From Paraburkholderia aromaticivorans (GTDB lineage Bacteria; Pseudomonadota; Gammaproteobacteria; Burkholderiales; Burkholderiaceae): a DNA stretch of 64,000 nt. This document shows positions 48,064 to 56,497 of the stretch, in pieces. Both the position numbers and the translations under genes were made by a program. Location of the stretch: NCBI RefSeq assembly GCF_002278075.1, contig NZ_CP022990.1, forward strand, positions 372,001 to 436,000, read 5' to 3'. The stretch's first letter is position 1. Every line of letters starts with the position of its first letter. The notes beneath the pieces are model-generated. The model was not told where the DNA came from and did not search any database. It saw only the letters and a program-made list of their open reading frames with translations.

Positions 48064-49323
48064 ATGATGCGCGATCAGGCCACGTTTCAGCTCAGCACGG
48101 AGCCGGCTTCGGACCACGCTGCCAGCCGCGTCACGCAGCCGCGGTTCTGGGAGGCGCTGCCGGCGCGCTGGAACAGCGATACCGACGACACGCTGGTGTG
48201 CTGCCAGGTCCGGCAGGAAACGCATGACGTAAAGAGCTTTTTCTTTCGCGCGCCGTCCGGTCGGGCGTTCGTATTCGAGCCGGGCCAGTTCATCACGCTG
48301 GAACTGGAGATAGACGGCGAGTCGATCAATCGCTGCTATACGATCTCCTCGCCGCCCACGCGGCCGCATACGATCTCGATTACGGTGAAGCGCGTGCCGG
48401 GCGGCAAGGTGTCGAACTGGCTGCACGACAATCTTCACGCGGGCACCGAGGTTCGCGTGCTCGGACCGGCGGGCGAGTTCACCTGCGCGCGCCACCCGGC
48501 GCGCAAGTTCCTGTTTCTTTCGGCGGGCTCGGGCATTACGCCGCTAATGTCGATGAGCCGGGCGCATCATGAGCTCGGTGAAGACAGCGACATCGTGTTC
48601 GTGCACAGCGCCCGTACGCCGGACGACATTATCTTCGCGCGCGAACTCGATCTGATCGCGTCGAATCAGGCGCATTTCCGCACCGCGTTTGTTTGCGAAC
48701 GGCTCGGCGCGCGCACGAACTGGCCTGGTGTGACCGGTTTTCTGACGCTGCCGCTGCTCAAACTGATTGCGCCGGACTTTCTGGAGCGTGAGATTTTCAC
48801 CTGCGGACCCGCGCCGTACATGCAGGCCGTACGCAATCTGCTGGACGAGGGCGGGTTCGATCGCAGCCACTATCACGAGGAAAGTTTTTCATTCGAGACG
48901 GTGGCCGAGGTGGCCGCGCAATTGACCACCGCTCACGTCGCGGACGCATTGCAGGGTGCGAGCGCGCCCGTGAGCGCCGACAGCTTCATCGAGGCGCGCG
49001 AAGAGGCGGCCGGCTTCGCGCCCGTGTCCACGCCGTCGCCCGCAGCCGTTGAAACGGAAAGCCGCTTCAAGGTGAGTTTCGCCAAAAGCAATCGCGAGAT
49101 CGAATGCGGCAGTGGCCAGCACGTGCTCGACGCGGCGAAGAAGGCGGGCGTACGGTTGCCCGCGTCGTGCACGCAGGGTATGTGCGGTACCTGCAAGGTC
49201 AAGCTGGTGTCCGGTGAAGTCGCGATGAAACATGCCGGCGGCATTCGCCAGCGTGAAATCGATCAGGGCATGGTGCTGCTGTGCTGCAGCAAGCCGTTGT
49301 CCGATCTGGTCGTGGATAAGTAA
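48064..49323 (+). CDS. gbcB: Glycine betaine monooxygenase, reductase subunit
   Basis: A 419-residue ferredoxin-NAD(P)H reductase fusion. It has the FAD-binding motif RCYT (SINRCYTISSPPTRPH, near residue 90), the NAD motif SAGSGITPLMSMSRAHHE, and FTCGPAPYMQAVRNLLDEGG. A C-terminal plant-type [2Fe-2S] domain uses Cys369-x4-Cys374-x2-Cys377 and Cys407 or Cys408. It supplies electrons from NAD(P)H to GbcA. Two adjacent ATG codons (48064, 48067) are possible starts. About 60 residues before the ferredoxin are a low-complexity linker. Confidence 0.91.
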   Translation: MMRDQATFQLSTEPASDHAASRVTQPRFWEALPARWNSDTDDTLVCCQVRQETHDVKSFFFRAPSGRAFVFEPGQFITLELEIDGESINRCYTISSPPTRPHTISITVKRVPGGKVSNWLHDNLHAGTEVRVLGPAGEFTCARHPARKFLFLSAGSGITPLMSMSRAHHELGEDSDIVFVHSARTPDDIIFARELDLIASNQAHFRTAFVCERLGARTNWPGVTGFLTLPLLKLIAPDFLEREIFTCGPAPYMQAVRNLLDEGGFDRSHYHEESFSFETVAEVAAQLTTAHVADALQGASAPVSADSFIEAREEAAGFAPVSTPSPAAVETESRFKVSFAKSNREIECGSGQHVLDAAKKAGVRLPASCTQGMCGTCKVKLVSGEVAMKHAGGIRQREIDQGMVLLCCSKPLSDLVVDK

Positions 49324-49353
49324 GACGAGAAGGACGGCCCCGCCAGTGGCCGA

Positions 49354-49381
49354 AGTCGCGTGCGGACAACTGGATGTCGGA
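49354..49381 (+). promoter_or_regulatory. GTCG half-site pair, 21-bp period, upstream of betaine-binding protein gene
   Basis: AGTCGCG at 49354-49360 and TGTCGGA at 49375-49381 share GTCG and start exactly 21 bp apart. A candidate -10 TTCTAA (49414-49419) lies about 39 bp after the second. The geometry is like the choV and fdhA repeats, but the half-sites match less well. It could give the binding-protein gene its own promoter within the operon. Confidence 0.35.
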
Positions 49382-49461
49382 AAACAACGCTACCCGGCAA
49401 TTCTGGCTGGCGATTCTAAATGCACATTGGGTTGTTTTTGACGGCAAACGGGAGAGCGGCG

Positions 49462-50319
49462 ATGGGACTGATCAGAAAGATGTTTGTGTTGAGCGCTTTG
49501 AGCGCGGCGCTGGCGGCAAGCAGCGTAAGTGTGTCGGCCGATACCAAGCCGACCATCAAGATCGGTTACGTGGAAGGCTGGGACGATAGCGTCGCGACTT
49601 CGAACGTGGCCGCGCGCGTGATCGAAAAGCGCCTCGGCTATCAGGTGCAACTCGTGCCGGTCGCAGCAGGCGTGATGTGGCAAGGCGTGGCGCGCGGCGA
49701 TCTCGACGCGACGCTGTCCGCGTGGCTGCCGGTCACGCACGGCGCGTACTGGAACAACTTCAAGGACAAGGTGATCGATCTGGGTCCGAACTTCAACGAT
49801 GCGAAGATCGGCCTGATCGTGCCGGATAACGCCGACGTGAAGAGCCTCGGCGATCTGGAGGCGAAGAAAGCGGAGTTCGGTTCGCGCATTGTCGGTATCG
49901 ACGCCGGCGCGGGCGTGATGCAGAAGACCAGCGAGGCCATCAAGGCCTATGGACTCGACTACACGCTGATGCCGAGCTCGGGCAGCGCGATGACCGCGGA
50001 ACTGGCGCGCTCGGAAGCGGCGAGCAAGCCGATTATCGTGACCGGCTGGAAGCCGCACTGGATGTTCGCGAAGTACAAGCTCAAATTCCTCGAAGATCCG
50101 AAGAAGGTGTTCGGCGAAGCGGAGCATGTGGATAGCGTGGTGAACCCTGACCTCGAGAAGAAGGCGCCGCCGGTTGTCGCGTTCCTCAAGAAGTTTCAAT
50201 GGAAGCCGGGCGAGATCGACAGCGTGATGCTGGCGACGCAGAACGGCGAAAAGCCAACCGCTGCCGCCGACGCCTGGATCAGCGCGCACGGCGATCGTGT
50301 GGATAGCTGGGTGAAGTGA
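49462..50319 (+). CDS. Glycine betaine-type ABC transporter substrate-binding protein
   Basis: A 285-residue periplasmic protein with signal peptide (MGLIRKMFVLSALSAALAAS, cleavage near VSADT). It has the OpuAC/CaiX pattern: KIGYVEGWDDSVATSNVAAR, LDATLSAWLPVTHGAYWNNF, GIDAGAGVMQKTSEAIKAYG and VTGWKPHWMFAKYKLKFLED. Trp and Tyr in these places form a cage for betaine or carnitine. No permease or ATPase lies next to it, so it may use ChoVW, as the free-standing CaiX and BetX proteins of Pseudomonas do with CbcWV. The ATG follows GGGAGAG. Confidence 0.85.
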   Translation: MGLIRKMFVLSALSAALAASSVSVSADTKPTIKIGYVEGWDDSVATSNVAARVIEKRLGYQVQLVPVAAGVMWQGVARGDLDATLSAWLPVTHGAYWNNFKDKVIDLGPNFNDAKIGLIVPDNADVKSLGDLEAKKAEFGSRIVGIDAGAGVMQKTSEAIKAYGLDYTLMPSSGSAMTAELARSEAASKPIIVTGWKPHWMFAKYKLKFLEDPKKVFGEAEHVDSVVNPDLEKKAPPVVAFLKKFQWKPGEIDSVMLATQNGEKPTAAADAWISAHGDRVDSWVK

Positions 50320-50338
50320 TCCCGCTTTCCGTGTGAAC

Positions 50339-50400
50339 GGGTTGCCGCTTTGAAGAGGCGGCAACCCCCAAAGAAAACGCCGCTGAAAAGCGGCGTTTTC
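50339..50400. terminator. Two hairpins, bidirectional terminator between convergent genes
   Basis: Hairpin 1: GGGTTGCCGC (50339-50348) pairs with GCGGCAACCC (50358-50367). Hairpin 2: GAAAACGCCGC (50373-50383) pairs with GCGGCGTTTTC (50390-50400) around a 6-base loop. Hairpin 2 has an A-run before and a T-run after the GC stem, so it can stop transcription in both directions, between the betaine-binding protein gene and purU. Confidence 0.85.
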
Positions 50401-50402
50401 CG

Positions 50403-51278
50403 TTATTGCAGCACGACGGTCCGATCGCCGTTGATGAACACCCGCCGCTCGATGAATGCCTTGACCGCGCGCGCGAGGGTGATGCATTCGACGTCGCGCC
50501 CGGTGGCGAGCAGGCGCTCCGGACTATACGAATGATCGACGCGCTCCACCACCTGTTCGATGATCGGGCCTTCGTCGAGATCGTCGGTGACGAAATGCGC
50601 GGTGGCGCCGATCAGTTTGACGCCGCGCGCATGCGCCTGGTGATACGGCTTCGCACCCTTGAAGCCGGGCAGGAACGAATGGTGGATATTGATCGCGCGT
50701 GCCGCGAGCGCACGGCTCGTTTCGCCGGACAGAATCTGCATATAGCGCGCGAGAATCATCAACTCCGCGCCGGAAGTCTCGAACAGATCGAGCAGGCGTG
50801 CTTCCTGTTGCGGCTTCGTATCGGCCGTGATCGGCAGATGGTGGAAGGGCAGGCCATGCTGCTGCGCCAACGGTTCCAGATCGCGATGATTCGAACCAAT
50901 GCCGACGATGTCCATTTTCAGTTCGCCCATGCGCCAGCGGAACAGCAGATCGGCGAGACAGTGTTCGAGTTTCGACACCATGATCAGCACTTTCGGCCGC
51001 GTGTCGACGTCGTGCATCGCCCACGTCATGCGGAAGCGCTCGGCGATCGGCTCGAATTCGCGCTTGAGGGCCGCGGCGTGAAGCGTTTCGCTGCTGTCCA
51101 CGCCGTGGAATACGCAGCGCACGAAGAAGCGCTCACTGAGGTCGTCGTCGAAAACGGTCAGTTCGTCGATATAGCAATGATGCCGGTCGAGAAAGCCGAC
51201 GACGGCGGCAACCTGGCCCGCCGCGCTCGGACACGCGACGGTGAGAACCAGCTGATCGGGACGGGAATCGGCGGACAT
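50403..51278 (-). CDS. purU: Formyltetrahydrofolate deformylase
   Basis: A 291-residue enzyme with an N-terminal ACT domain (QLVLTVACPSAAGQVAAVVG) and a formyl-transferase-type hydrolase domain with IVGIGSNHRDLEPLAQQHGL, INIHHSFLPGFKGAKPYHQA and GATAHFVTDDLDEGPIIEQ. It cleaves 10-formyl-THF to formate and THF. Next to betaine demethylation genes it would recycle THF loaded with one-carbon units. Length matches E. coli PurU (280). The start MSADSRP at 51278 has GGAGAGC upstream; the frame opens 15 codons earlier. Confidence 0.92.
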   Translation of the reverse strand: MSADSRPDQLVLTVACPSAAGQVAAVVGFLDRHHCYIDELTVFDDDLSERFFVRCVFHGVDSSETLHAAALKREFEPIAERFRMTWAMHDVDTRPKVLIMVSKLEHCLADLLFRWRMGELKMDIVGIGSNHRDLEPLAQQHGLPFHHLPITADTKPQQEARLLDLFETSGAELMILARYMQILSGETSRALAARAINIHHSFLPGFKGAKPYHQAHARGVKLIGATAHFVTDDLDEGPIIEQVVERVDHSYSPERLLATGRDVECITLARAVKAFIERRVFINGDRTVVLQ

Positions 51279-51417
51279 GCGCTCTCCACTTGGACAATAG
51301 GGCGATGCCGCGGGGCGCGGCATGCATCATCGCAGTAGATCAAATCAGGCGCGCACGCGGATAGAAGCTAAACGCCGTCGCGCTGGAACGGGAGCGTCAG
51401 GTTCGCCGGGCCGGTGC

Positions 51418-52332
51418 TCATTCGGCGTCGAGTCCGCATTCGCCGAGCAGCCATTGGCGAAAGGCGCTGACCGCGGGTGTGGCGGCGCGCTGCGTGACGA
51501 GCAGATAGCCGCGCTCGGTGACGACCGGCGGATCGAACAGTTCGACGAGTTGCCCGGTGGCGAGCAGTTCGTCGACGAGCGGCGCCCAGCCCAGCGCGAC
51601 GCCCTGGCCCATGATGGCCGCATGGGCGACCAGCGTGAAACTGTTGAACGTGATGCCGCGGTGCGCGGGCGGTGCGTCCAGCCCATGCGCGCCGAACCAG
51701 TCCGCCCATGACAGCCAGCGCGCCGGCTGGGTCGGTTCGAGGTGCAGCAGCGGCAGGTGCAACAGGTCGGAGGGCGTGCGCAATGACGGGTGCGCCGCGA
51801 CAAAGGCGGGACTGCACACCGGCGTGACCCGCTCGGGAAACAGCTTGACCACGCCGCGCGCGCTCCAGTCAGCGTGTTCGTCGCCGAATGCAATGGCGAT
51901 GTCCGCCTGATCGTGCGATGGATCGAACACGCTTTGGGACGTGATGATCTTCACGTCGACGTCCGGCATCAGCGCCTTGAACTGCGATAGCCGTGGCATC
52001 AGCCAGTAGGTGGCGAACCCGAAGTCCGTGGAGAGCGTGAGGGTTTGCGGCGTGCGCCGCGCGCGGATCTCGGCCGTGGCGAGGCGAATCGTGTCGAGCG
52101 CGTGGCGCACCGCTTCGAACAGACGCACGCCGTCTTCCGTGAGCGTGACGCCGCGATGGCCGCGCTCGAAGAGCGGCGTGCCCAACGTTTCCTCAAGCTG
52201 CACGACGCGTTGACTGACCGCCGGCTGTGTCGAGCCCAGCTCGCGCGCGGCCGCCGTGAAGCTGGCCAGACGCGCCGCCGATTCGAACATGGTTAGCGCC
52301 TGCATCGGCGGCAAGCGATCCTGCCTCGGCAT
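51418..52332 (-). CDS. LysR-family regulator of choline sulfatase
   Basis: A 304-residue LysR-type regulator. The helix-turn-helix spans residues about 10-68 (PPMQALTMFESAARLASFTA, ELGSTQPAVSQRVVQLEETL). The effector domain resembles the GcvA-like branch (WLSWADWFGAHGLDAPPAHR, GQGVALGWAPLVDELLATGQ). It diverges from betC with about 160 bases between, the usual arrangement for a choline-sulfatase activator. Choline-O-sulfate or choline is the likely inducer (inference). Confidence 0.85.
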   Translation of the reverse strand: MPRQDRLPPMQALTMFESAARLASFTAAARELGSTQPAVSQRVVQLEETLGTPLFERGHRGVTLTEDGVRLFEAVRHALDTIRLATAEIRARRTPQTLTLSTDFGFATYWLMPRLSQFKALMPDVDVKIITSQSVFDPSHDQADIAIAFGDEHADWSARGVVKLFPERVTPVCSPAFVAAHPSLRTPSDLLHLPLLHLEPTQPARWLSWADWFGAHGLDAPPAHRGITFNSFTLVAHAAIMGQGVALGWAPLVDELLATGQLVELFDPPVVTERGYLLVTQRAATPAVSAFRQWLLGECGLDAE

Positions 52333-52355
52333 AACACCCCCTTATAGGCACATAA

Positions 52356-52393
52356 CGAATTGCCGTCTTCACAGTGGCGAATTGAACGGCAAT
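52356..52393. promoter_or_regulatory. Repeat elements between the LysR gene and betC
   Basis: ATTGCCGT (52359-52366) and ACGGCAAT (52386-52393) form an 8-bp inverted repeat. The same region holds CGAATTG twice (52356 and 52378). LysR-type activators bind such interrupted dyads between divergent genes. This is the best candidate operator here; binding is inferred. Confidence 0.4.
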
Positions 52394-52495
52394 AGTGGTA
52401 CGCATGGCGAGCCCGGCATGCGGGCCGCCGGCTCGCCGTCGTCATGACGGCGACATCCGCACCGACACTTGCGATTCTATTCGAGGCACGCCCCC

Positions 52496-54034
52496 ATGCT
52501 TGAGAGCAAAAAGAATATCCTCATTCTGATGGCCGATCAGATGACGCCGTTCGCATTGGCCGCATACGGACACGGTCTGACGAAAACCCCCAATCTCGAC
52601 CGCCTCGCGAAGCAGGGCGTGGTATTCGAATCGGCCTATTGCGCGAGTCCGCTGTGCGCGCCTTCGCGGTTTTCTTTTTTGTCGGGCAAGCTGCCGTCGG
52701 CAATCGGCGCGTATGACAATGCAGCGGAATTTCCGTCGCAAACGCTGACGTTCGCGCATTATCTTCGCGCCGAAGGGTATCGCACCATTCTGTCCGGCAA
52801 GATGCATTTCTGCGGCGCCGATCAGTTGCATGGCTTCGAAGAGCGGCTCACTACCGACATCTATCCCGCCGACTTCGGCTGGACACCCGACTGGGAACAT
52901 TTCGAAGCACGCCCCACGTGGTATCACAACATGAGTTCCGTGATCGATGCCGGACCCTGCGTGCGCACCAATCAACTCGACTTCGACGACGAAGTCACCT
53001 TCACGACTCGCCAGAAACTCTTCGACATCGCACGCGAACGTCATGCCGGAAAAGATGCGAGACCGTTTTGCCTCGTCGCCTCGCTCACGCATCCGCACGA
53101 CCCGTACGCGATTCCACAGAAGTACTGGGACATGTATCGCGATGAAGAGATCGACATGCCCACGTTTCGCGATTCGTTCGACGAGGCCGACCCGCACTCG
53201 AAACGTCTGCGCCATGTATGCGAAACCGACCGCACGCCGCCCACCGAACAGCAGATCCGTAATGCGCGCCGCGCCTACTACGGCGCGATTTCGTACGTCG
53301 ACGATCAGTTCGGCGCGATCCTTGAGGCGCTCGAGCAATCGGGACTCGCGCAGGACACGGTGATCGTCGTGACCTCGGACCACGGCGAGATGCTCGGCGA
53401 GCGCGGCCTCTGGTACAAGATGACCTTCTTCGAAGGCGGCTGCCGCGTGCCGTTGATCGTGCACGCGCCGCAGCAATTCGACGCGCATCGCGTGCGGGCC
53501 TGCGTCTCGCATCTCGATCTGCTGCCCACGCTGGTTGAACTGGCGCGCGGCGCGCCACCGGCCGTGTGGCCCGATTCGCTCGATGGACAAAGCCTTCTGC
53601 CGCATCTGCAAGGCGGCCAAGGCGGGCACGACGAAGCCATCGGCGAATATCTGGCCGAAGGGGCAATCGCGCCGATCGTGATGTTGCGGCGCGGCCGCTT
53701 CAAATTCATTCACACGCCCGCGGATCCCGATCAACTGTACGACGTGGCGGCGGACCCGCTGGAGCGCGAGAATCTCGCCGCGCGTGGCGAATACGCCTCA
53801 CGGGTCGCGGCTTTTCGTGACGAGATCGCGCAACGCTGGAACCTCGCCGCGCTGCACAACGAAGTGTTGCAAAGCCAGCGGCGGCGTCATTTTCATTTCG
53901 CAGCCACGACACAGGGCACGGTCGCATCATGGGACTGGCAGCCGCTCGTCGATGCGAGCCAGCGTTACATGCGCAATCACATCGATCTGGATACGCTCGA
54001 AGCGATGGCGCGCTTTCCCGCCGTCGCGCACTGA
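52496..54034 (+). CDS. betC: Choline-sulfatase
   Basis: A 512-residue type I sulfatase releasing choline from choline-O-sulfate. The sulfatase motif CAPSR has Cys54, the residue converted to formylglycine, at the same position as in Sinorhizobium BetC. ILILMADQMTPFALAAYGHG carries metal-binding Asp residues, SGKMHFCG follows, and VTSDHGEMLGERGLWYKMTF holds the Asp/His metal pair. The C-terminal extension (RRRHFHFAATTQGTVASWDW) matches BetC. Length is typical (about 510). The ATG at 52496 fits the family; a TTG nine codons earlier is unlikely. choX-type binding protein follows after 48 bases. Confidence 0.93.
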   Translation: MLESKKNILILMADQMTPFALAAYGHGLTKTPNLDRLAKQGVVFESAYCASPLCAPSRFSFLSGKLPSAIGAYDNAAEFPSQTLTFAHYLRAEGYRTILSGKMHFCGADQLHGFEERLTTDIYPADFGWTPDWEHFEARPTWYHNMSSVIDAGPCVRTNQLDFDDEVTFTTRQKLFDIARERHAGKDARPFCLVASLTHPHDPYAIPQKYWDMYRDEEIDMPTFRDSFDEADPHSKRLRHVCETDRTPPTEQQIRNARRAYYGAISYVDDQFGAILEALEQSGLAQDTVIVVTSDHGEMLGERGLWYKMTFFEGGCRVPLIVHAPQQFDAHRVRACVSHLDLLPTLVELARGAPPAVWPDSLDGQSLLPHLQGGQGGHDEAIGEYLAEGAIAPIVMLRRGRFKFIHTPADPDQLYDVAADPLERENLAARGEYASRVAAFRDEIAQRWNLAALHNEVLQSQRRRHFHFAATTQGTVASWDWQPLVDASQRYMRNHIDLDTLEAMARFPAVAH

Positions 54035-54082
54035 TTCTCACTCTGCCAGTCCACCCCACCTCACGAACAGGAAGCCGACATA

Positions 54083-55033
54083 ATGAAAAAGCTCTTCAAT
54101 CAGGCGGTAACCGGCGTGGCGCTGCTGTGCGCGTCGGCCACATTCGCATTGGCCGCCGAGCCGCAGTCGTGCACGCAGGTCAACATGGCGGGGCCGGGAT
54201 GGACCGACATCGACGCGACCAATGCGATGACCGGCGTGCTGTTGAAGGCGCTGGGCTACAGGCAGAACGTGGCGAATCTGTCGGTGCCGATCACGTATCA
54301 AGGCTTGAAGAAAGGGCAGATCGACGTGTTTCTCGGCAACTGGATGCCGGCGCAGGCGCCGGTCGTCAAGCCGTTCGAGGAAGAAAAGTCGATCGAGGTC
54401 GTGCATCCGAATCTAAGCAACGCCAAGTTCACGCTCGCCGTGCCCGACTACGTGGCGGCCTCCGGCATTCACTCCTTCGCTGATCTGGCAAAGAACGCCG
54501 ACAAGTTCGACAGCAAGATTTATGGCATCGAGCCCGGCGCGCCGGCCAATCAGAACATCAAGAAGATGGTGGACGACAAGGCGTTCGGGCTCGGCAACTG
54601 GAAGCTTGTCGAGTCCAGTGAAACCGGCATGCTGACACAGGTGGAGCGCGCGGTGCGCGAGAAAAAATGGATCGTCTTTCTCGCGTGGGAACCTCATTTG
54701 ATGAACACCCGCTTCAAACTCACCTACCTCGACGGCGGCGACCAATACTTCGGGCCCAACTACGGCGGCGCTACCGTCAATACGGTGGCGCGCAGCGGTT
54801 ATGCCGAGCAGTGTCCGAATGTCGGCAAGCTGTTCAGGCAACTCACGTTCAATGTGGATCTGGAAAACGGCGTGATCACGGAAGTACTGGAAAAGAAGAC
54901 CCCCGTGGACGCAGCCGCGGCGCAAGCGCTCAAGCGTCACCCCGAATTGCTGAAGTCGTGGCTCGACGGCGTGACCACGGCGAGCGGCGCCAATGGCTTG
55001 CAAGCCGTGCAAACCGCACTCGGCGTGAAATAA
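54083..55033 (+). CDS. choX: Second choline ABC transporter substrate-binding protein
   Basis: A 316-residue periplasmic protein with signal peptide (MKKLFNQAVTGVALLCASAT, cleavage near ALAAEP). It keeps the ChoX aromatic-box pattern: GPGWTDIDATN, GNWMPAQAP, VPDYVAASG and LAWEPHLMN. KIYGIEPGAPANQNIKKMVD replaces the matching stretch of the first copy. It is clearly paralogous to the protein at 14664-15599. It is co-oriented with betC, so it may import choline released by, or entering with, choline sulfate. It has no adjacent permease and probably relies on ChoVW. Confidence 0.85.
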   Translation: MKKLFNQAVTGVALLCASATFALAAEPQSCTQVNMAGPGWTDIDATNAMTGVLLKALGYRQNVANLSVPITYQGLKKGQIDVFLGNWMPAQAPVVKPFEEEKSIEVVHPNLSNAKFTLAVPDYVAASGIHSFADLAKNADKFDSKIYGIEPGAPANQNIKKMVDDKAFGLGNWKLVESSETGMLTQVERAVREKKWIVFLAWEPHLMNTRFKLTYLDGGDQYFGPNYGGATVNTVARSGYAEQCPNVGKLFRQLTFNVDLENGVITEVLEKKTPVDAAAAQALKRHPELLKSWLDGVTTASGANGLQAVQTALGVK

Positions 55034-55053
55034 GCGCGCATTCCTAACCATGA

Positions 55054-55081
55054 GGTCGCGCGACGACAGATTTATGTCGCA
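55054..55081 (+). promoter_or_regulatory. GTCGC half-site pair, 21-bp period, upstream of porin gene
   Basis: GGTCGCG (55054-55060) and TGTCGCA (55075-55081) share GTCGC and start exactly 21 bp apart. A -10 candidate TATTCT (55112-55117) follows 37 bp after the second half-site. This resembles the choV arrangement, so the porin may belong to the choline regulon. Confidence 0.4.
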
Positions 55082-55301
55082 TCCGGTCGAATCCTCGCCA
55101 ATCTGGCCTCGTATTCTTGATCCGGCGATATGGATGTGACTGGTCATCACATGTATCGCCGATAGCCTCAATCCGTTTTACTCGGTCTTAGCCGGTTTCG
55201 AACTGCCCGTCATGCGAGAAGCGCCGCGCGTTGGTCTACAGCGCGCGGCAGGGATCGCTTTATCCAACGAAATACGCAGGCAAAGAGCAGGGGAGAATTA
55301 G

Positions 55302-56450
55302 ATGAAGAAGAGCAATGCCGTCAGCCTTTCGGGACTCGCTATCGCGGCAAGCGCCATCTGCGCGCCAACGGCGGCCCATGCGCAAAGCAGCGTCACACTG
55401 TACGGCATTCTGGATGCCGGCATTACCTACGTGAACAATGCCGGTGGTGCCCACCAGTTCAAATTCGACGACGGTATTTCATACGGTAACCGGATCGGTT
55501 TCAAGGGCGTCGAAGATCTCGGCGGCGGTCTGCAGGCCGTGTTCGTACTGGAGTCGGGTTTTCACCTGGGCAACGGGCAGCTCGGATTCGGCGGAGCGGA
55601 GTTCGGCCGCCAGGCTTATGTCGGCCTGAAGAACAACTGGGGCACCCTGTCGCTGGGTAACCAGCTCGACATGACCGAAGAGTTCGTCTACCTCTACAAC
55701 ATCTCGTCATGGGCGAGCGGCTACGCGATTCATCAGGGCGACTTCGACCGGATGAACGGTGACCGGTTGCCGAATTCGGTCAAGTTTCTCTCCAACGACT
55801 ACGCGGGCTTCTCGTTCGGCGGCATGTATTCGTTCGGCAATACCGCCGGCGACTTCCACAACAAGAGCGCGTGGAGCGTGGGCGCGCGTTACGAGCACAG
55901 CGCGTTCAACATGGGCGCGGCCTATACGCAGCTGAACAACCCCTACGGCATCTATGCATTCGACCCGTACGCGATGATCGGCACGCGCACGTTCCTCGGC
56001 AAGCCGACCGTGTCCGTCGATCCGGCCACCGGCGCGGTGACGGATCTGTACAGCTCGACGGCGTTCCCGGTCGACAAGCAGGGGGCGTTCGCAGTGGGCG
56101 CGGCCTATACGATCGGCAAGGTCATGTTGAGCGGCGACTTCACGTACACGACGATCAAGGGTCTCGGCGAAACCTCGCATATGCAGGTCTATGAGCTGGG
56201 CGCGTCTTACACGTTCACCCCTGCGTTGATGCTGTACGGCGGGTATCAGCACACGCGGTTCGAGGGCAATCACTGGAACCAGGGCTCGCTCGGGCTGCAC
56301 TACCTGTTGTCCAAGCGCACGGACGTCTATATTTCCGGCGATTATCTGCGCGCCTCCGATGGCGTGAACGCGGTGATCGGCTACAGCTTCACGCCGTCCT
56401 CGTCGAACACGCAGAGCGATGTGCGGATCGGCATGCGGCATTCGTTCTGA
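55302..56450 (+). CDS. General porin (Burkholderia OpcP/OmpC-like)
   Basis: A 382-residue outer-membrane porin. The signal peptide ends at AAHA, and the mature protein starts QSSVTLYGILDAGITYVNNA. It has GNRIGFKGVEDLGGGLQAVF, GFGGAEFGRQAYVGLKNNWG, and ends GMRHSF with the terminal Phe needed for outer-membrane assembly. This is the trimeric 16-strand porin type common in Burkholderia. Position after betC and the choline-binding protein suggests uptake of choline or choline sulfate across the outer membrane (inference). GGGGAGAATTAG precedes the ATG. Confidence 0.9.
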   Translation: MKKSNAVSLSGLAIAASAICAPTAAHAQSSVTLYGILDAGITYVNNAGGAHQFKFDDGISYGNRIGFKGVEDLGGGLQAVFVLESGFHLGNGQLGFGGAEFGRQAYVGLKNNWGTLSLGNQLDMTEEFVYLYNISSWASGYAIHQGDFDRMNGDRLPNSVKFLSNDYAGFSFGGMYSFGNTAGDFHNKSAWSVGARYEHSAFNMGAAYTQLNNPYGIYAFDPYAMIGTRTFLGKPTVSVDPATGAVTDLYSSTAFPVDKQGAFAVGAAYTIGKVMLSGDFTYTTIKGLGETSHMQVYELGASYTFTPALMLYGGYQHTRFEGNHWNQGSLGLHYLLSKRTDVYISGDYLRASDGVNAVIGYSFTPSSSNTQSDVRIGMRHSF

Positions 56451-56463
56451 CAGGCAGCGAAGG

Positions 56464-56489
56464 GCGGTCTTCCGTGTGACGGAAACCGC
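56464..56489. terminator. Hairpin between convergent porin and LysR genes
   Basis: GCGGTCTTCCGT (56464-56475) can pair with ACGGAAACCGC (56479-56489) with one bulge around a GTG loop. It lies between the porin stop and the end of the convergent LysR gene. A strong T-run is absent, so termination is likely but not certain. Confidence 0.45.
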
Positions 56490-56497
56490 TCGCTCCA

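Noticed and set aside
37496..48495. Very long minus-strand frames (about 680-710 codons) at 37496-39544, 40666-42738, 42747-44858 and 46369-48495
   Set aside because: Each lies opposite glyA, dgcA, dgcB, etfA or gbcA and shows only Arg/His/Ala-rich mirror composition. None has a ribosome site or domain.
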